Source: Rickettsiales bacterium (GTDB lineage: Bacteria > Pseudomonadota > Alphaproteobacteria > Rs-D84). Taken from it: DNA of 10,619 nucleotides. This document shows, in pieces, positions 1 to 5,911 of this stretch (within the stretch, counting starts at the first letter, position 1; the number at the start of each line of letters is the position of its first letter). Under the pieces are notes generated by a model. It saw only the letters and a list, made by a program, of their open reading frames with translations, searched no databases and was not told where the DNA came from. The translations under genes and the position numbers were made by a program. The stretch covers positions 1-10,619 of the forward strand of contig JAIRZE010000072.1 in NCBI GenBank assembly GCA_031267375.1, given 5' to 3'.

Positions 1-874
1 CTGCGAAAACCTGCGTTTCAAACGAATATGTCTTGCCCGGCTGAATAGTTGTCATAGAAGAAGAAATATCAGATTGGAACATACCGCTGTCCAATTGCTT
101 CATACGAATTGTCTGATCGCCGCCAGGGGCTGCCGCAACTGTTTCCCAATACTGGTCTTGAAAGCCGACAAATCCGCCCGATTTTGTTTCATACGCGTAT
201 GATTTTTTTTCCAAATCCCGCCAGCTATTTTTTTCAATCCCGCCCTGCGTCAAAGCAACGGCCCCGGTGCTGACCCCGGCAGAACTTTCGCCTTGGCCGC
301 GCACTATGCGGACATACGGAGCCAACGCGACATCTTTCCCGCTGTTGTTTTTTACAGTGTCTTTTATGCTGATTGTATAACTGTCAATTGTGATTACGCG
401 GACAAATTCAATCCCGTCTGAATTGCGCCAGGACATAGAATTTGAACCTGCGGCGCGCGCGGCTTTCCATTCTGTATTCGTGGTCGGGCCGGCCGTGCCG
501 TTTGCCAGCAAGCCTACCTCTGCGAATTCATTCGCGCCGGACAGTAAGCGAATTGATTCTTCGCCGCCATACTCTTTTTGATAAGCATTCAATGAAATAT
601 CTAAAATGCGAAGGCCTTGAACCTTTGCGGAAATATCTGTTGATTCCAATTGCTGAACCGGGGCCTTTATAACGGTTTCAACGGGCGCTTCGCTCTCCGC
701 TCTCCGCACTTCGCTCTTACTTGGCGCCAGCCAGGAAGAAATCAGCCACCAAGACGCCAGGAATAAAATAATCCACCAGAAAATCCCGCTGAATTTTGAA
801 GGAGCCTTTGACGCGTCCGCGCTTGCCTTGAATTGATTAAAACCAGAATTTTTATTATCCAAATACTGAACCAT
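1..874 (-). CDS. yidC: Membrane protein insertase YidC, 5' part (incomplete at window edge)
   Basis: YidC inserts and folds inner-membrane proteins, alone or with SecYEG. The frame is open from ATG at 874 to the window edge, giving about 291 N-terminal residues. Seen: a hydrophilic N-terminal stretch of about 30 residues, one membrane segment at about 31-49 (rich in W, I and L), a charged linker, then a beta-rich periplasmic domain. The signature GGFVGFQDQYW at about 233-243 corresponds to the conserved 'GWigi.dkYW' region of Gram-negative YidC. The five-helix catalytic part would lie outside the window. The start is supported by GGAAAAGGAAAA just upstream, inside the 3' end of lspA. lspA ends 1 bp before this ATG, so the two genes are probably co-transcribed and translationally coupled. 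Odd: the first membrane helix usually begins within a few residues of the start, so the 30-residue extension is unusual. The linker at about 52-64 is encoded by a 7-bp tandem array. Confidence 0.9.
   Translation of the reverse strand, partial: MVQYLDNKNSGFNQFKASADASKAPSKFSGIFWWIILFLASWWLISSWLAPSKSEVRRAESEAPVETVIKAPVQQLESTDISAKVQGLRILDISLNAYQKEYGGEESIRLLSGANEFAEVGLLANGTAGPTTNTEWKAARAAGSNSMSWRNSDGIEFVRVITIDSYTISIKDTVKNNSGKDVALAPYVRIVRGQGESSAGVSTGAVALTQGGIEKNSWRDLEKKSYAYETKSGGFVGFQDQYWETVAAAPGGDQTIRMKQLDSGMFQSDISSSMTTIQPGKTYSFETQVFA
684..718. repeat. Tandem 7-bp word array in the yidC linker
   Basis: About five units of a 7-bp word (CGCTCTC and variants such as CGCACTT and CGCTCTT) run in tandem. 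On the minus strand they encode the charged linker (SKSEVRRAESEAP) between the YidC membrane anchor and its periplasmic domain. No inverted partner array is visible nearby, so this is a single-arm version of the word arrays found elsewhere in the window. Confidence 0.65.
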
Positions 875-875
875 T

Positions 876-1394
876 TTATTTTCCTTTTCCTTTTTTTAAT
901 ATCAAATTCAAAATCAGCAGGCAGACACCGATGCAAATGCAAATGTCGGCGACATTAAACGCCGGCCAGTGCCAAGCTTTCCAATGAAAATCCAAAAAGT
1001 CTATAACCGCTCCGAATCGCACGCGGTCAATCAAGTTTCCAAACGCGCCGCCGATTATCAGCGCCAGCGGCAAACGCTCTGAATTATGCGCGCGGGAAAA
1101 TAAATATTGGCACAGAAATCCGATGATTATTCCGGTCAGGACAACTATGACTATCGGCGCGGATTCGCCCAGCGCCCGGAATAAAGAAAACGAAGTCCCA
1201 GGATTCCAAGTAAATACCAGATTAAAAAAGCTGGTTATTGGCGGAAACATTCCTGGATTCGGCACAACGGTCCAGGCCGGGCCGTAAAAAGGAATCCCGC
1301 CTGTGATAAAATATAATAAAGCACCCTTGGTCAATTGATCCAGAATGACAACAACAAGAATAGATAATAAAGAATAGATAATAGATTTGCGCAT
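876..1394 (-). CDS. lspA: Lipoprotein signal peptidase (signal peptidase II)
   Basis: LspA is an inner-membrane aspartyl protease that cleaves the signal peptide of diacylglyceryl-modified prolipoproteins. At 172 residues it has the usual family length. Seen: four hydrophobic segments (about 8-22, 80-98, 108-120 and 148-166); the DQLTK motif at 19-23; FTWNPGTSFSLF at 61-72, matching the conserved 'N.G.aF' block; GNLIDR at 119-124 with catalytic Asp123; and FNVADI at 146-151 with catalytic Asp150. The C-terminus is lysine- and glycine-rich (KKGKGK), and its codons double as the ribosome binding site of yidC. The start ATG has GGAAAGGA about 6 nt upstream. The gene is divergent from rsmA and followed after 1 bp by yidC. 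Many proteobacteria keep lspA beside ileS, so an lspA-yidC pair is a less usual arrangement. A lipoprotein substrate is encoded at 7190-7912. Confidence 0.95.
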   Translation of the reverse strand: MRKSIIYSLLSILVVVILDQLTKGALLYFITGGIPFYGPAWTVVPNPGMFPPITSFFNLVFTWNPGTSFSLFRALGESAPIVIVVLTGIIIGFLCQYLFSRAHNSERLPLALIIGGAFGNLIDRVRFGAVIDFLDFHWKAWHWPAFNVADICICIGVCLLILNLILKKGKGK

Positions 1395-1417
1395 AATAAA
1401 TCCTTTCCACGGCGCCC

Positions 1418-1445
1418 ATTATAAACATTTGCGCAAAGAATACAA
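1418..1445 (-). promoter_or_regulatory. Probable sigma70-type promoter for lspA-yidC
   Basis: On the minus strand a perfect -10 box TATAAT lies at 1423-1418, with TTGTAT at 1445-1440 and a 16-bp spacer. This puts the transcript start near 1411 and leaves a short leader of about 17 nt holding the lspA Shine-Dalgarno sequence. The -35 match is weak (3 of 6). The spacer contains the palindrome TTTGCGCAAA (1428-1437), which overlaps the candidate rsmA promoter on the other strand. Confidence 0.5.
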
Positions 1446-1457
1446 ATGATTTAATAT
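1429..1457 (+). promoter_or_regulatory. Candidate rsmA promoter, possibly leaderless
   Basis: TTGCGC (1429-1434), a 17-bp spacer and TAATAT (1452-1457) form a weak sigma70-type promoter (4 of 6 at each box). Transcription from it would begin near 1464-1465, exactly at the second possible rsmA start codon, giving a leaderless message. It overlaps the first ATG (1456), which therefore could not be in that transcript. No Shine-Dalgarno sequence precedes either ATG. Confidence 0.35.
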
Positions 1458-2304
1458 GCAAAATATGAATTACAAGCCCTTAGATCTTCCGCCGGTATCC
1501 CAAATGCTCCGCGATGCCGGGATGGAGCCTAAAAAGCAGCTGGGCCAGAATTTCCTGTTTGACCTGAACCTGACCAGAAAAATAGCCTGCAGTGTTCCGG
1601 ATATTGAAAACTCTGTTGTTTTAGAGATAGGCCCCGGACCAGGCGGCCTGACCCGGGCTTTGCTGGACGCGGGCGCTCGCAAAGTCATTGCTGTGGAAAA
1701 AGACTCAACCGCCCTGCCCATTCTTGAAAAAATCCGCGACGCCGCGAATGGCAGATTGGAAATCATTCTGGGCGACGCTTTGAGAATTAGCAATGAGCAA
1801 TTAGCAATTAGCAATAACGACCACTTGGTGATTTGTGCCAATCTGCCATACAATGTCGGAACTGAATTGTTAATCGGGTGGCTGCATTTAATTGCTAATT
1901 GCTCATTACTAATTCCTAATTCTATGACCCTGATGTTCCAGCGCGAGGTTGCGGAACGAATCGTGGCAAAGGTCGGCGACAAGCAATACGGGCGCCTGGC
2001 GGTCTTGACCGCATTGACGGCGAATGCGAAAATTCTTTTCAATGTGCCGAATACAGCGTTTGTGCCGGCGCCAAAGGTGCAAAGCGCAGTTGTTCAAATT
2101 ATTCCAAAACGATCAGCAATCGGCAATTATCAATTAGCAGCGGTTGAAAAATTAACAGCAAAGCTCTTTGGCCAGCGCAGAAAGATGATCCGCGGAATTT
2201 TGCCAGATGTGAATTGGGGGGAATTTGGACTTTCCGGGACGGAAAGGGCAGAAGAATTAAGTCCTGAAACTTATCAAGAAATCGCATCAAAAATTATGGT
2301 ATAA
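1456..2304 (+). CDS. rsmA: 16S rRNA (adenine1518-N6/adenine1519-N6)-dimethyltransferase
   Basis: RsmA (KsgA) dimethylates two adjacent adenines in the 3' hairpin of 16S rRNA during late 30S assembly, using S-adenosylmethionine. At 282 residues it has normal length. Seen: LGQNF at 29-33; SAM motif I EIGPGPGGLT at 57-66; acidic residue E81 at the end of the second strand; GDAL at 107-110; catalytic motif IV NLPY at 129-132; FVPAPKV at 202-208; and FGQRRKMIRG at 238-247. The N-terminus (LPP...LGQNFLFDLNLTRKIA) resembles alphaproteobacterial members. Start: ATG 1456 is the longest option, but ATG 1465 fits better if the weak promoter at 1429-1457 is real; neither has a Shine-Dalgarno sequence. 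Odd: residues about 110-121 and 144-156, on either side of NLPY, are encoded by the two arms of a tandem-word inverted repeat. Confidence 0.95.
   Translation: MQNMNYKPLDLPPVSQMLRDAGMEPKKQLGQNFLFDLNLTRKIACSVPDIENSVVLEIGPGPGGLTRALLDAGARKVIAVEKDSTALPILEKIRDAANGRLEIILGDALRISNEQLAISNNDHLVICANLPYNVGTELLIGWLHLIANCSLLIPNSMTLMFQREVAERIVAKVGDKQYGRLAVLTALTANAKILFNVPNTAFVPAPKVQSAVVQIIPKRSAIGNYQLAAVEKLTAKLFGQRRKMIRGILPDVNWGEFGLSGTERAEELSPETYQEIASKIMV
1785..1923. repeat. Inverted pair of tandem 7-bp word arrays inside rsmA
   Basis: The left arm (1785-1815) holds four units of AATTAGC or AATGAGC. The right arm (1889-1923) holds about four units of ATTGCTA and variants on the same strand. Bases 1792-1810 are perfectly complementary to 1889-1907 (19 bp). 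The odd unit AATGAGC in the left arm is mirrored as GCTCATT in the right arm. Both arms are translated in rsmA, as variable loops flanking the NLPY catalytic strand; the 78-bp loop between the arms is normal rsmA sequence. A perfect array of this word would contain an in-frame TAG (left) or TAA (right); the mirrored variant turns these into GAG and TCA. Confidence 0.85.
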
Positions 2305-2305
2305 T
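2297..2305 (+). promoter_or_regulatory. Possible extended -10 element upstream of the antiporter
   Basis: TGG followed by TATAAT straddles the rsmA stop codon and forms an extended -10 sequence. No recognisable -35 lies 16-18 bp upstream. If used, it would give the antiporter gene a leader of about 135 nt that contains the inverted repeat at 2306-2421. The match could be chance. Confidence 0.3.
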
Positions 2306-2425
2306 AGTCATCAGTAATTAGTAATCAGTAATCAGTATTATGTTGCAGATGAAGAACAATTTTATTTTTAAGAAAGTTGTTTACACACAATCATACCACT
2401 GATTACTAATCACTGATAACTGATT
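2306..2425. repeat. Inverted pair of tandem 7-bp word arrays between rsmA and the antiporter
   Basis: The left arm (2306-2339) is about four units of CAGTAAT with one TAGTAAT. The right arm (2398-2425) is four units of ACTGATT and variants. Bases 2306-2329 pair with 2398-2421 with two mismatches in 24; the variant TAGTAAT unit is mirrored in the right arm. The loop of about 68 nt contains a minor AACAA/TTGTT pairing. The word carries stop codons in every frame and this copy is intergenic. As RNA it would be a long hairpin at the 3' end of the rsmA message or in the antiporter leader; no U-run follows, so it is not a classical terminator. Confidence 0.85.
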
Positions 2426-2446
2426 ACTAAAAATACGGAGTATTTT

Positions 2447-4147
2447 ATGCCGATATCAATTTTAATTTTCCTGGGGCTGGCGTTCGCGCTGGTGTTTTTA
2501 TTGCGCTTGGCCAAAATCGGAACATTGCTGGCGTTCCTTGCGGCCGGAATAATCGCGGGGCCAGGCGTGCTGAAATTATGGGAAGTTTCCGAGATTTGGA
2601 CTTTCCTGGGCGAAATAGGAATCATATTCCTTTGGTTTTCTATGGGCTTGGAATTGAATATAAAGCGCCTGTGGCAAATGCGGCAGAATATTTTCGGTTT
2701 CGGCGCGGCCCAGGTTTTAATGGTCGCGGTTATGCTGTTTCCGATTTTGTTCGGATTTACCGGCTGGACAATCATAAGCACGGTTATGATAGCGCTGCTG
2801 CTGGCAATGTCCAGCACATCGGGCGATTTGCAGATTCTGGCGGACAGGAATGAATTGCAGACCGGTATGGGCCGGCAAACTTTCTCTATCCTGCTGTTTC
2901 AAGATCTGCTGGCGATTCCGCTTCTGGCGATGCTGCCCGTGTTTGCCGGGAACTCTTTTCATCTGGGCGCGGATGTGATTGATGTGGTGGTGCTGACCGT
3001 CAGTTTGGTCCTGGGCGCGGTCATCGTGGGCCGCCTGCTGCTGAATCCATTGATGAAGGCGGTATCGCGCCTGAAATCCAAAGAAGCCTTTTTAATGGCG
3101 GTGCTGTTGAACATAGTCCTTTGGGCTGTGGTTTTTGAGTTCATCGGACTGCCGCCCGCAATCGGCGCCTTTATCGCCGGAATGCTGCTGTCTGAAACAG
3201 TGTACCGGCACCAGATACAGGCAGATATTTCGCCATATCAGATTATGTTTCTGTCGTTCTTTTTCATAGCCCTGGGTATGGGGCTGAACCTGCCCCTGCT
3301 GGCGCAGAATTGGTGGCTGATAATACTGGGCGTGGCTGCATTGATTATTGTAAAATTCACGGCGATTTATATTGTCGCGCGCGTGCGCCATATTCACTCG
3401 CACGAGGCTTTTATGATAGCCCTGATTCTGGCCCAAGGCGGAGAATTCGGACTTCTTATACTGCAAACTATGAAAACCAACGGGATAGAGGCTATTCCCG
3501 GCCACCATTCCGAACTGCTGATGGCAGTTATTGTGGTTTCTATGATGATAACCCCGATATTGCTGGCGATTTATGACAGATTGTATGCCGCTGGAAAATT
3601 GTTTCATTTCGGCGCCGCAAAGAAGATTAATAAAAAGCAGGAAATTGCAGAGATAAAACCCGAAGTAATTATCTGCGGATTCGGCCGCGTGGGACAGACT
3701 ATTGCGAAAATGCTGCAAGCCGAGAAGATCCCGTATGTCGCGCTGGATATGAACGCGGATTCTGTCGTGATTGGGCGAATAAACGGATACAATGTGTTTT
3801 ACGGCGATACGACCAGCCAGGATATTTTGAAAGAAATCGGCCTGGCCCAGCGGCGCACAAAAGCAGTTGTAATCGCACTGGATAACGCGGCGGTCGCGAA
3901 AAGAACAGTGCGCGCGGTGCACGATATATTGCCGCGGGTAAAGATCTTTGCAAGGGCGCGGAATATGCAAGAATCGCGTGTTTTGCAGGCGACGGGTGCC
4001 CTGGTCGCATTGCCTGAAACCATAGAATCTTCGTTTGCATTGGGGACAGAGGTTCTGGAAAACTTTGGCATAAAGCAGCAAAAGATAGAGAACCTGCTGT
4101 CTAATTTGCGTGATAATAATTACAGCGCATTGGAAGGGATAAAATAG
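2447..4147 (+). CDS. Monovalent cation:proton antiporter, KefB/CPA2 type with RCK (TrkA-N) domain
   Basis: Members of the CPA2 family exchange K+ or Na+ for protons across the inner membrane, and many respond to nucleotides or glutathione adducts through a C-terminal cytoplasmic domain. At 566 residues it has normal length. Seen: about 12 hydrophobic segments in residues 1-380, the FLAAGIIAGPG motif at 30-40, GMGRQTFSILLFQDLLAIP at 140-158 with the conserved Gln-Asp pair Q152-D153, and LAQGGEFG at 328-335. A linker follows, then a Rossmann domain from about 405 with the NAD-binding motif GFGRVG at 411-416, the acidic residue D434 and the YGDTTSQDIL block at about 452-461. ACGGAG about 8 nt before ATG supports the start. 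The sequence does not show whether it is a glutathione-gated Kef system, and no KefF/KefG partner is visible. The last base of its stop codon begins an inverted repeat (4147-4248). Confidence 0.9.
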   Translation: MPISILIFLGLAFALVFLLRLAKIGTLLAFLAAGIIAGPGVLKLWEVSEIWTFLGEIGIIFLWFSMGLELNIKRLWQMRQNIFGFGAAQVLMVAVMLFPILFGFTGWTIISTVMIALLLAMSSTSGDLQILADRNELQTGMGRQTFSILLFQDLLAIPLLAMLPVFAGNSFHLGADVIDVVVLTVSLVLGAVIVGRLLLNPLMKAVSRLKSKEAFLMAVLLNIVLWAVVFEFIGLPPAIGAFIAGMLLSETVYRHQIQADISPYQIMFLSFFFIALGMGLNLPLLAQNWWLIILGVAALIIVKFTAIYIVARVRHIHSHEAFMIALILAQGGEFGLLILQTMKTNGIEAIPGHHSELLMAVIVVSMMITPILLAIYDRLYAAGKLFHFGAAKKINKKQEIAEIKPEVIICGFGRVGQTIAKMLQAEKIPYVALDMNADSVVIGRINGYNVFYGDTTSQDILKEIGLAQRRTKAVVIALDNAAVAKRTVRAVHDILPRVKIFARARNMQESRVLQATGALVALPETIESSFALGTEVLENFGIKQQKIENLLSNLRDNNYSALEGIK

Positions 4148-4248
4148 GTATAGGGATCAGGTATAGGTATAGGTATAGGAAGTATGATTGTGCGATAAAA
4201 TTTATCGCAAGTTCGGTATACCCTATACCTATACCTGATCCCTATACC
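4147..4248. repeat. Perfect 27-bp inverted repeat of GGTATA words between convergent genes
   Basis: Bases 4147-4173 (units of GGTATA with one GGGATCA) are perfectly complementary to 4222-4248. The loop holds a second perfect hairpin, TGCGATAAA/TTTATCGCA (about 4190-4208). The arm begins at the last base of the antiporter stop codon and ends 7 bp before the stop of the convergent methyltransferase gene. The deviant unit is identical in both arms. Its position makes a bidirectional transcription stop plausible, but U-runs are lacking. Confidence 0.9.
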
Positions 4249-4255
4249 TTAACAT

Positions 4256-4948
4256 TTACAAAAACCTTAAATTTCTATCATAAAAACTTTTGAAATTATG
4301 AATGGAATGCTCGTTCATCGTGCGGCACCAGTAATCAACATCCGTCTTGTCGTCGGGCGCGCGGAAATAATAATAATTGGCTTTGGTATAATAGCTGCTG
4401 AATTTTCTGCGCTGCGACGACGCGTCAATGGTTTCTATCTTGTTCCTTGGAAATTCATTATTGAAAAATGCGACAAATTTTGAAAGCACTTCCAAACGCA
4501 GGCGGTAATCCGACGTGAAAGAATCTTCCCGGATGACAATATCGGCCGGACCAATGCGAAACTCGCCGGAATCCTGTAATGCCAGAATGGATTTTGTAAA
4601 AGTCAAAACTATATCGCCGGGCGTCTTTGCATAGTACGGCAAAGACCACAGGGCCCAAACTTTATTGAATTCTTTTTGAAAGTCGCAATCCAGAAATGAT
4701 TCTTGGATTAATTTGTGCTGATTGCGGCCCAAGCTTTCGTCGCCCATAAAAGGCTCTACATTTGTTATGTGAAAATTTTTCAAGCCATAGTTGCGCTGAA
4801 TGTCCCAAACGATCGGGGAACAGCCACCGCCAATATTCAGAATTTTTTGATTTTTCAGTTCTGACGGACGAACGCCCAAGGCGCTTTCATATTCACTGAA
4901 ATTGCAGTCGTGAACCTTTTCTGAAAAGAAATCATATTCGTTTTGCAT
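4256..4948 (-). CDS. Putative class I SAM-dependent methyltransferase, substrate unknown
   Basis: I do not recognise the exact family. The 230-residue protein has the layout of a class I methyltransferase. A short N-terminal segment is followed by ILNIGGGCSP at 36-45, matching glycine-rich SAM motif I; ITNVEP at 61-66 with E65 in the position of the ribose-binding acidic residue; KVWALWSLPYY at 96-106 as the fourth strand with an aromatic active-site-like stretch; and GEFRIGPADI at 128-137 as the fifth strand. The C-terminal third is rich in Tyr, Phe and Asn and has no known motif. No membrane segment or signal peptide. A promoter ends 6 nt before the ATG and there is no Shine-Dalgarno sequence, so the message is probably leaderless. 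It stands alone between two repeat elements (4147-4248 and 5026-5209), as expected for an accessory gene. The assignment to methyltransferases is likely; the substrate is open. Confidence 0.65.
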   Translation of the reverse strand: MQNEYDFFSEKVHDCNFSEYESALGVRPSELKNQKILNIGGGCSPIVWDIQRNYGLKNFHITNVEPFMGDESLGRNQHKLIQESFLDCDFQKEFNKVWALWSLPYYAKTPGDIVLTFTKSILALQDSGEFRIGPADIVIREDSFTSDYRLRLEVLSKFVAFFNNEFPRNKIETIDASSQRRKFSSYYTKANYYYFRAPDDKTDVDYWCRTMNEHSIHNFKSFYDRNLRFL

Positions 4949-4954
4949 ACGAAC

Positions 4955-4982
4955 AATGTACTACAAATTGTTTATTTGTCAA
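4955..4982 (-). promoter_or_regulatory. Promoter of the methyltransferase gene, leaderless spacing
   Basis: On the minus strand TTGACA (4982-4977) is a perfect -35 box, followed by a 16-bp spacer and TACATT (4960-4955, 4 of 6). Only 6 nt separate the -10 box from the ATG at 4948, so transcription should begin at or next to the start codon. Confidence 0.6.
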
Positions 4983-5025
4983 TAATTAATATAGAAAATG
5001 ATAGAAATGATATTGAAAACCAAAA

Positions 5026-5209
5026 CGATTTACGAAGTAAATCGTCATCCCGGCGAAGGCCGGGATCCACTGCGCCGCAGGCCTTAACGCGAAGCGTTCT
5101 GTCGCAGATGTTTTCGCTGGCGCGAAAATTGCTTTGTCATCCCGGCGCAGGCCGGGACAAGGCGCAGTGGATCCCGAGCCTCAAAGGGATGACGCCGCTG
5201 ACGCGGCGT
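5026..5209. repeat. REP-like cluster of nested hairpins with TCATCCCGGC motifs
   Basis: This intergenic block is a series of small palindromes: 5026-5044 (CGATTTAC, GAA loop), 5049-5064 (CCCGGC/GCCGGG), 5086-5098 (AACGC, GAA loop), 5111-5128 (TTTTCGC/GCGAAAA), 5141-5156 (CCCGGC/GCCGGG) and 5192-5209 (ACGCCGC/GCGGCGT). An outer stem of 15 bp joins 5062-5076 to 5161-5175, extended by TCATCCC (5045-5051) against GGGATGA (5186-5192). The motif TCATCCCGGC..GGCCGGGATCCA is a repeat type common between genes of many proteobacteria and is comparable in form to REP or Neisseria dRS3 repeats. It lies between the recR stop and the methyltransferase promoter. It probably folds strongly in RNA and may help to end or protect recR transcripts. 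Confidence 0.85.
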
Positions 5210-5225
5210 TTAGGAAAATCATATT

Positions 5226-5897
5226 TCAAATCTTTTTCCGGCCGCCGAATGCAATGTTCAAAGTGCCATCGTCTATGTAATCCAGATCTCCGCCCAGCGG
5301 CACCCCAGACGCCAATTCAGTAAAGGACAAAAGGTCAAAAGGACAAATGGACATTTGCTCTTCCTTTGTTTGTCCTTTTGTCCTTTTGTCCTTTTGTCCT
5401 TCAATTTTTAATGTATTCATTATGTAGTGCTGGGTTGTTTTGCCCTCTATCGTATTTGGCAGGGCGAATATTATTTCTGTAATTTCCTCATTTACTATGC
5501 GCGCAGGTAATGTTGCGATATTCAAGTCCGCGGGGGTGATGCCGGCCTGGCCGGAAAGCAGCCCGCCAATAATGTGATAGCGCCCGCGAAAAATTCCGGA
5601 CTTTTCCAGAGTCCAAACATCGGCCAAATCGCGCACTATGCACAGCTGTCCGTTTGCGCGGGAATGGTCACGACAGAATTCGCAAATGGGGGCTGCGTGC
5701 TCTCTGTTATCTGTAAGTGTTCCGCATACAGCGCAGGGGGCGATTTGCCCGGCGGCATCAATTAATGCGGCGCCCAGCGCGGCAGCGCGGCCTGTTTTGT
5801 CTTGAAGCAGCCCCAAAACTATGCGCTGAGCGGCCCGCCCGCCGACGCGCGGCAGCTTTGCAAATTGTTTGATAAGTTTTTCAATCGTCGGATTCAT
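5226..5897 (-). CDS. recR: Recombination mediator protein RecR
   Basis: RecR acts with RecO (and RecF) to load RecA on SSB-coated gaps. Seen: an N-terminal helix-hairpin-helix region at about 1-50 (LPRVGGRAAQRI at 15-26), a zinc finger with C55, C58, C72 and C75, a Toprim domain from about 85 (LCIVRDLADVWTLEKSG, then FRGRYHIIGGLLS), and the C-terminal GVPLGGDLDYIDDGTL block before a terminal GGRKKI. The product is 223 residues against about 198-200 for the family. The excess sits at about 166-190, where an 8-bp word array is translated as a Lys/Gln-rich insert. Odd: in the Toprim segment the usual acidic 'VVE' position is Arg89. A -10 box lies 8 nt before the ATG and there is no Shine-Dalgarno sequence. 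The usual dnaX-ybaB neighbours are absent. Confidence 0.93.
   Translation of the reverse strand: MNPTIEKLIKQFAKLPRVGGRAAQRIVLGLLQDKTGRAAALGAALIDAAGQIAPCAVCGTLTDNREHAAPICEFCRDHSRANGQLCIVRDLADVWTLEKSGIFRGRYHIIGGLLSGQAGITPADLNIATLPARIVNEEITEIIFALPNTIEGKTTQHYIMNTLKIEGQKDKRTKGQTKEEQMSICPFDLLSFTELASGVPLGGDLDYIDDGTLNIAFGGRKKI
5322..5400. repeat. Inverted pair of tandem 8-bp word arrays inside recR
   Basis: The left arm (5322-5353) is four units of AAAGGACA or close variants. The right arm (5369-5400) is four perfect units of TTTGTCCT. The arms are complementary over about 29 bp with two mismatches around a loop of 15 nt. The block is translated within RecR as an insert of about 25 residues between the Toprim core and the GVPLGG motif. 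With period 8 neither arm contains a stop codon in any frame, so the insertion keeps recR open. Its size matches the excess length of this RecR. Confidence 0.88.
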
Positions 5898-5905
5898 CTT
5901 GATTT

Positions 5906-5911
5906 ATTATA
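5906..5911 (-). promoter_or_regulatory. -10 box of recR, leaderless spacing
   Basis: A perfect TATAAT on the minus strand lies 8 nt before the recR ATG. No good -35 hexamer is seen at 16-18 bp. The position implies a transcript that starts within about 2 nt of the ATG. The same bases lie at the 3' end of the small frame at 5907-6011. Confidence 0.5.

Noticed and set aside
4385..4392. GGTATAAT on the plus strand inside the methyltransferase gene
   Set aside because: It has no -35 partner and no gene downstream; probably chance.
4943..5323. A 126-codon plus-strand frame across the REP-like block
   Set aside because: Its sequence is the translation of palindromic repeats, overlaps the 3' end of recR, and has no Shine-Dalgarno site or recognisable domain.
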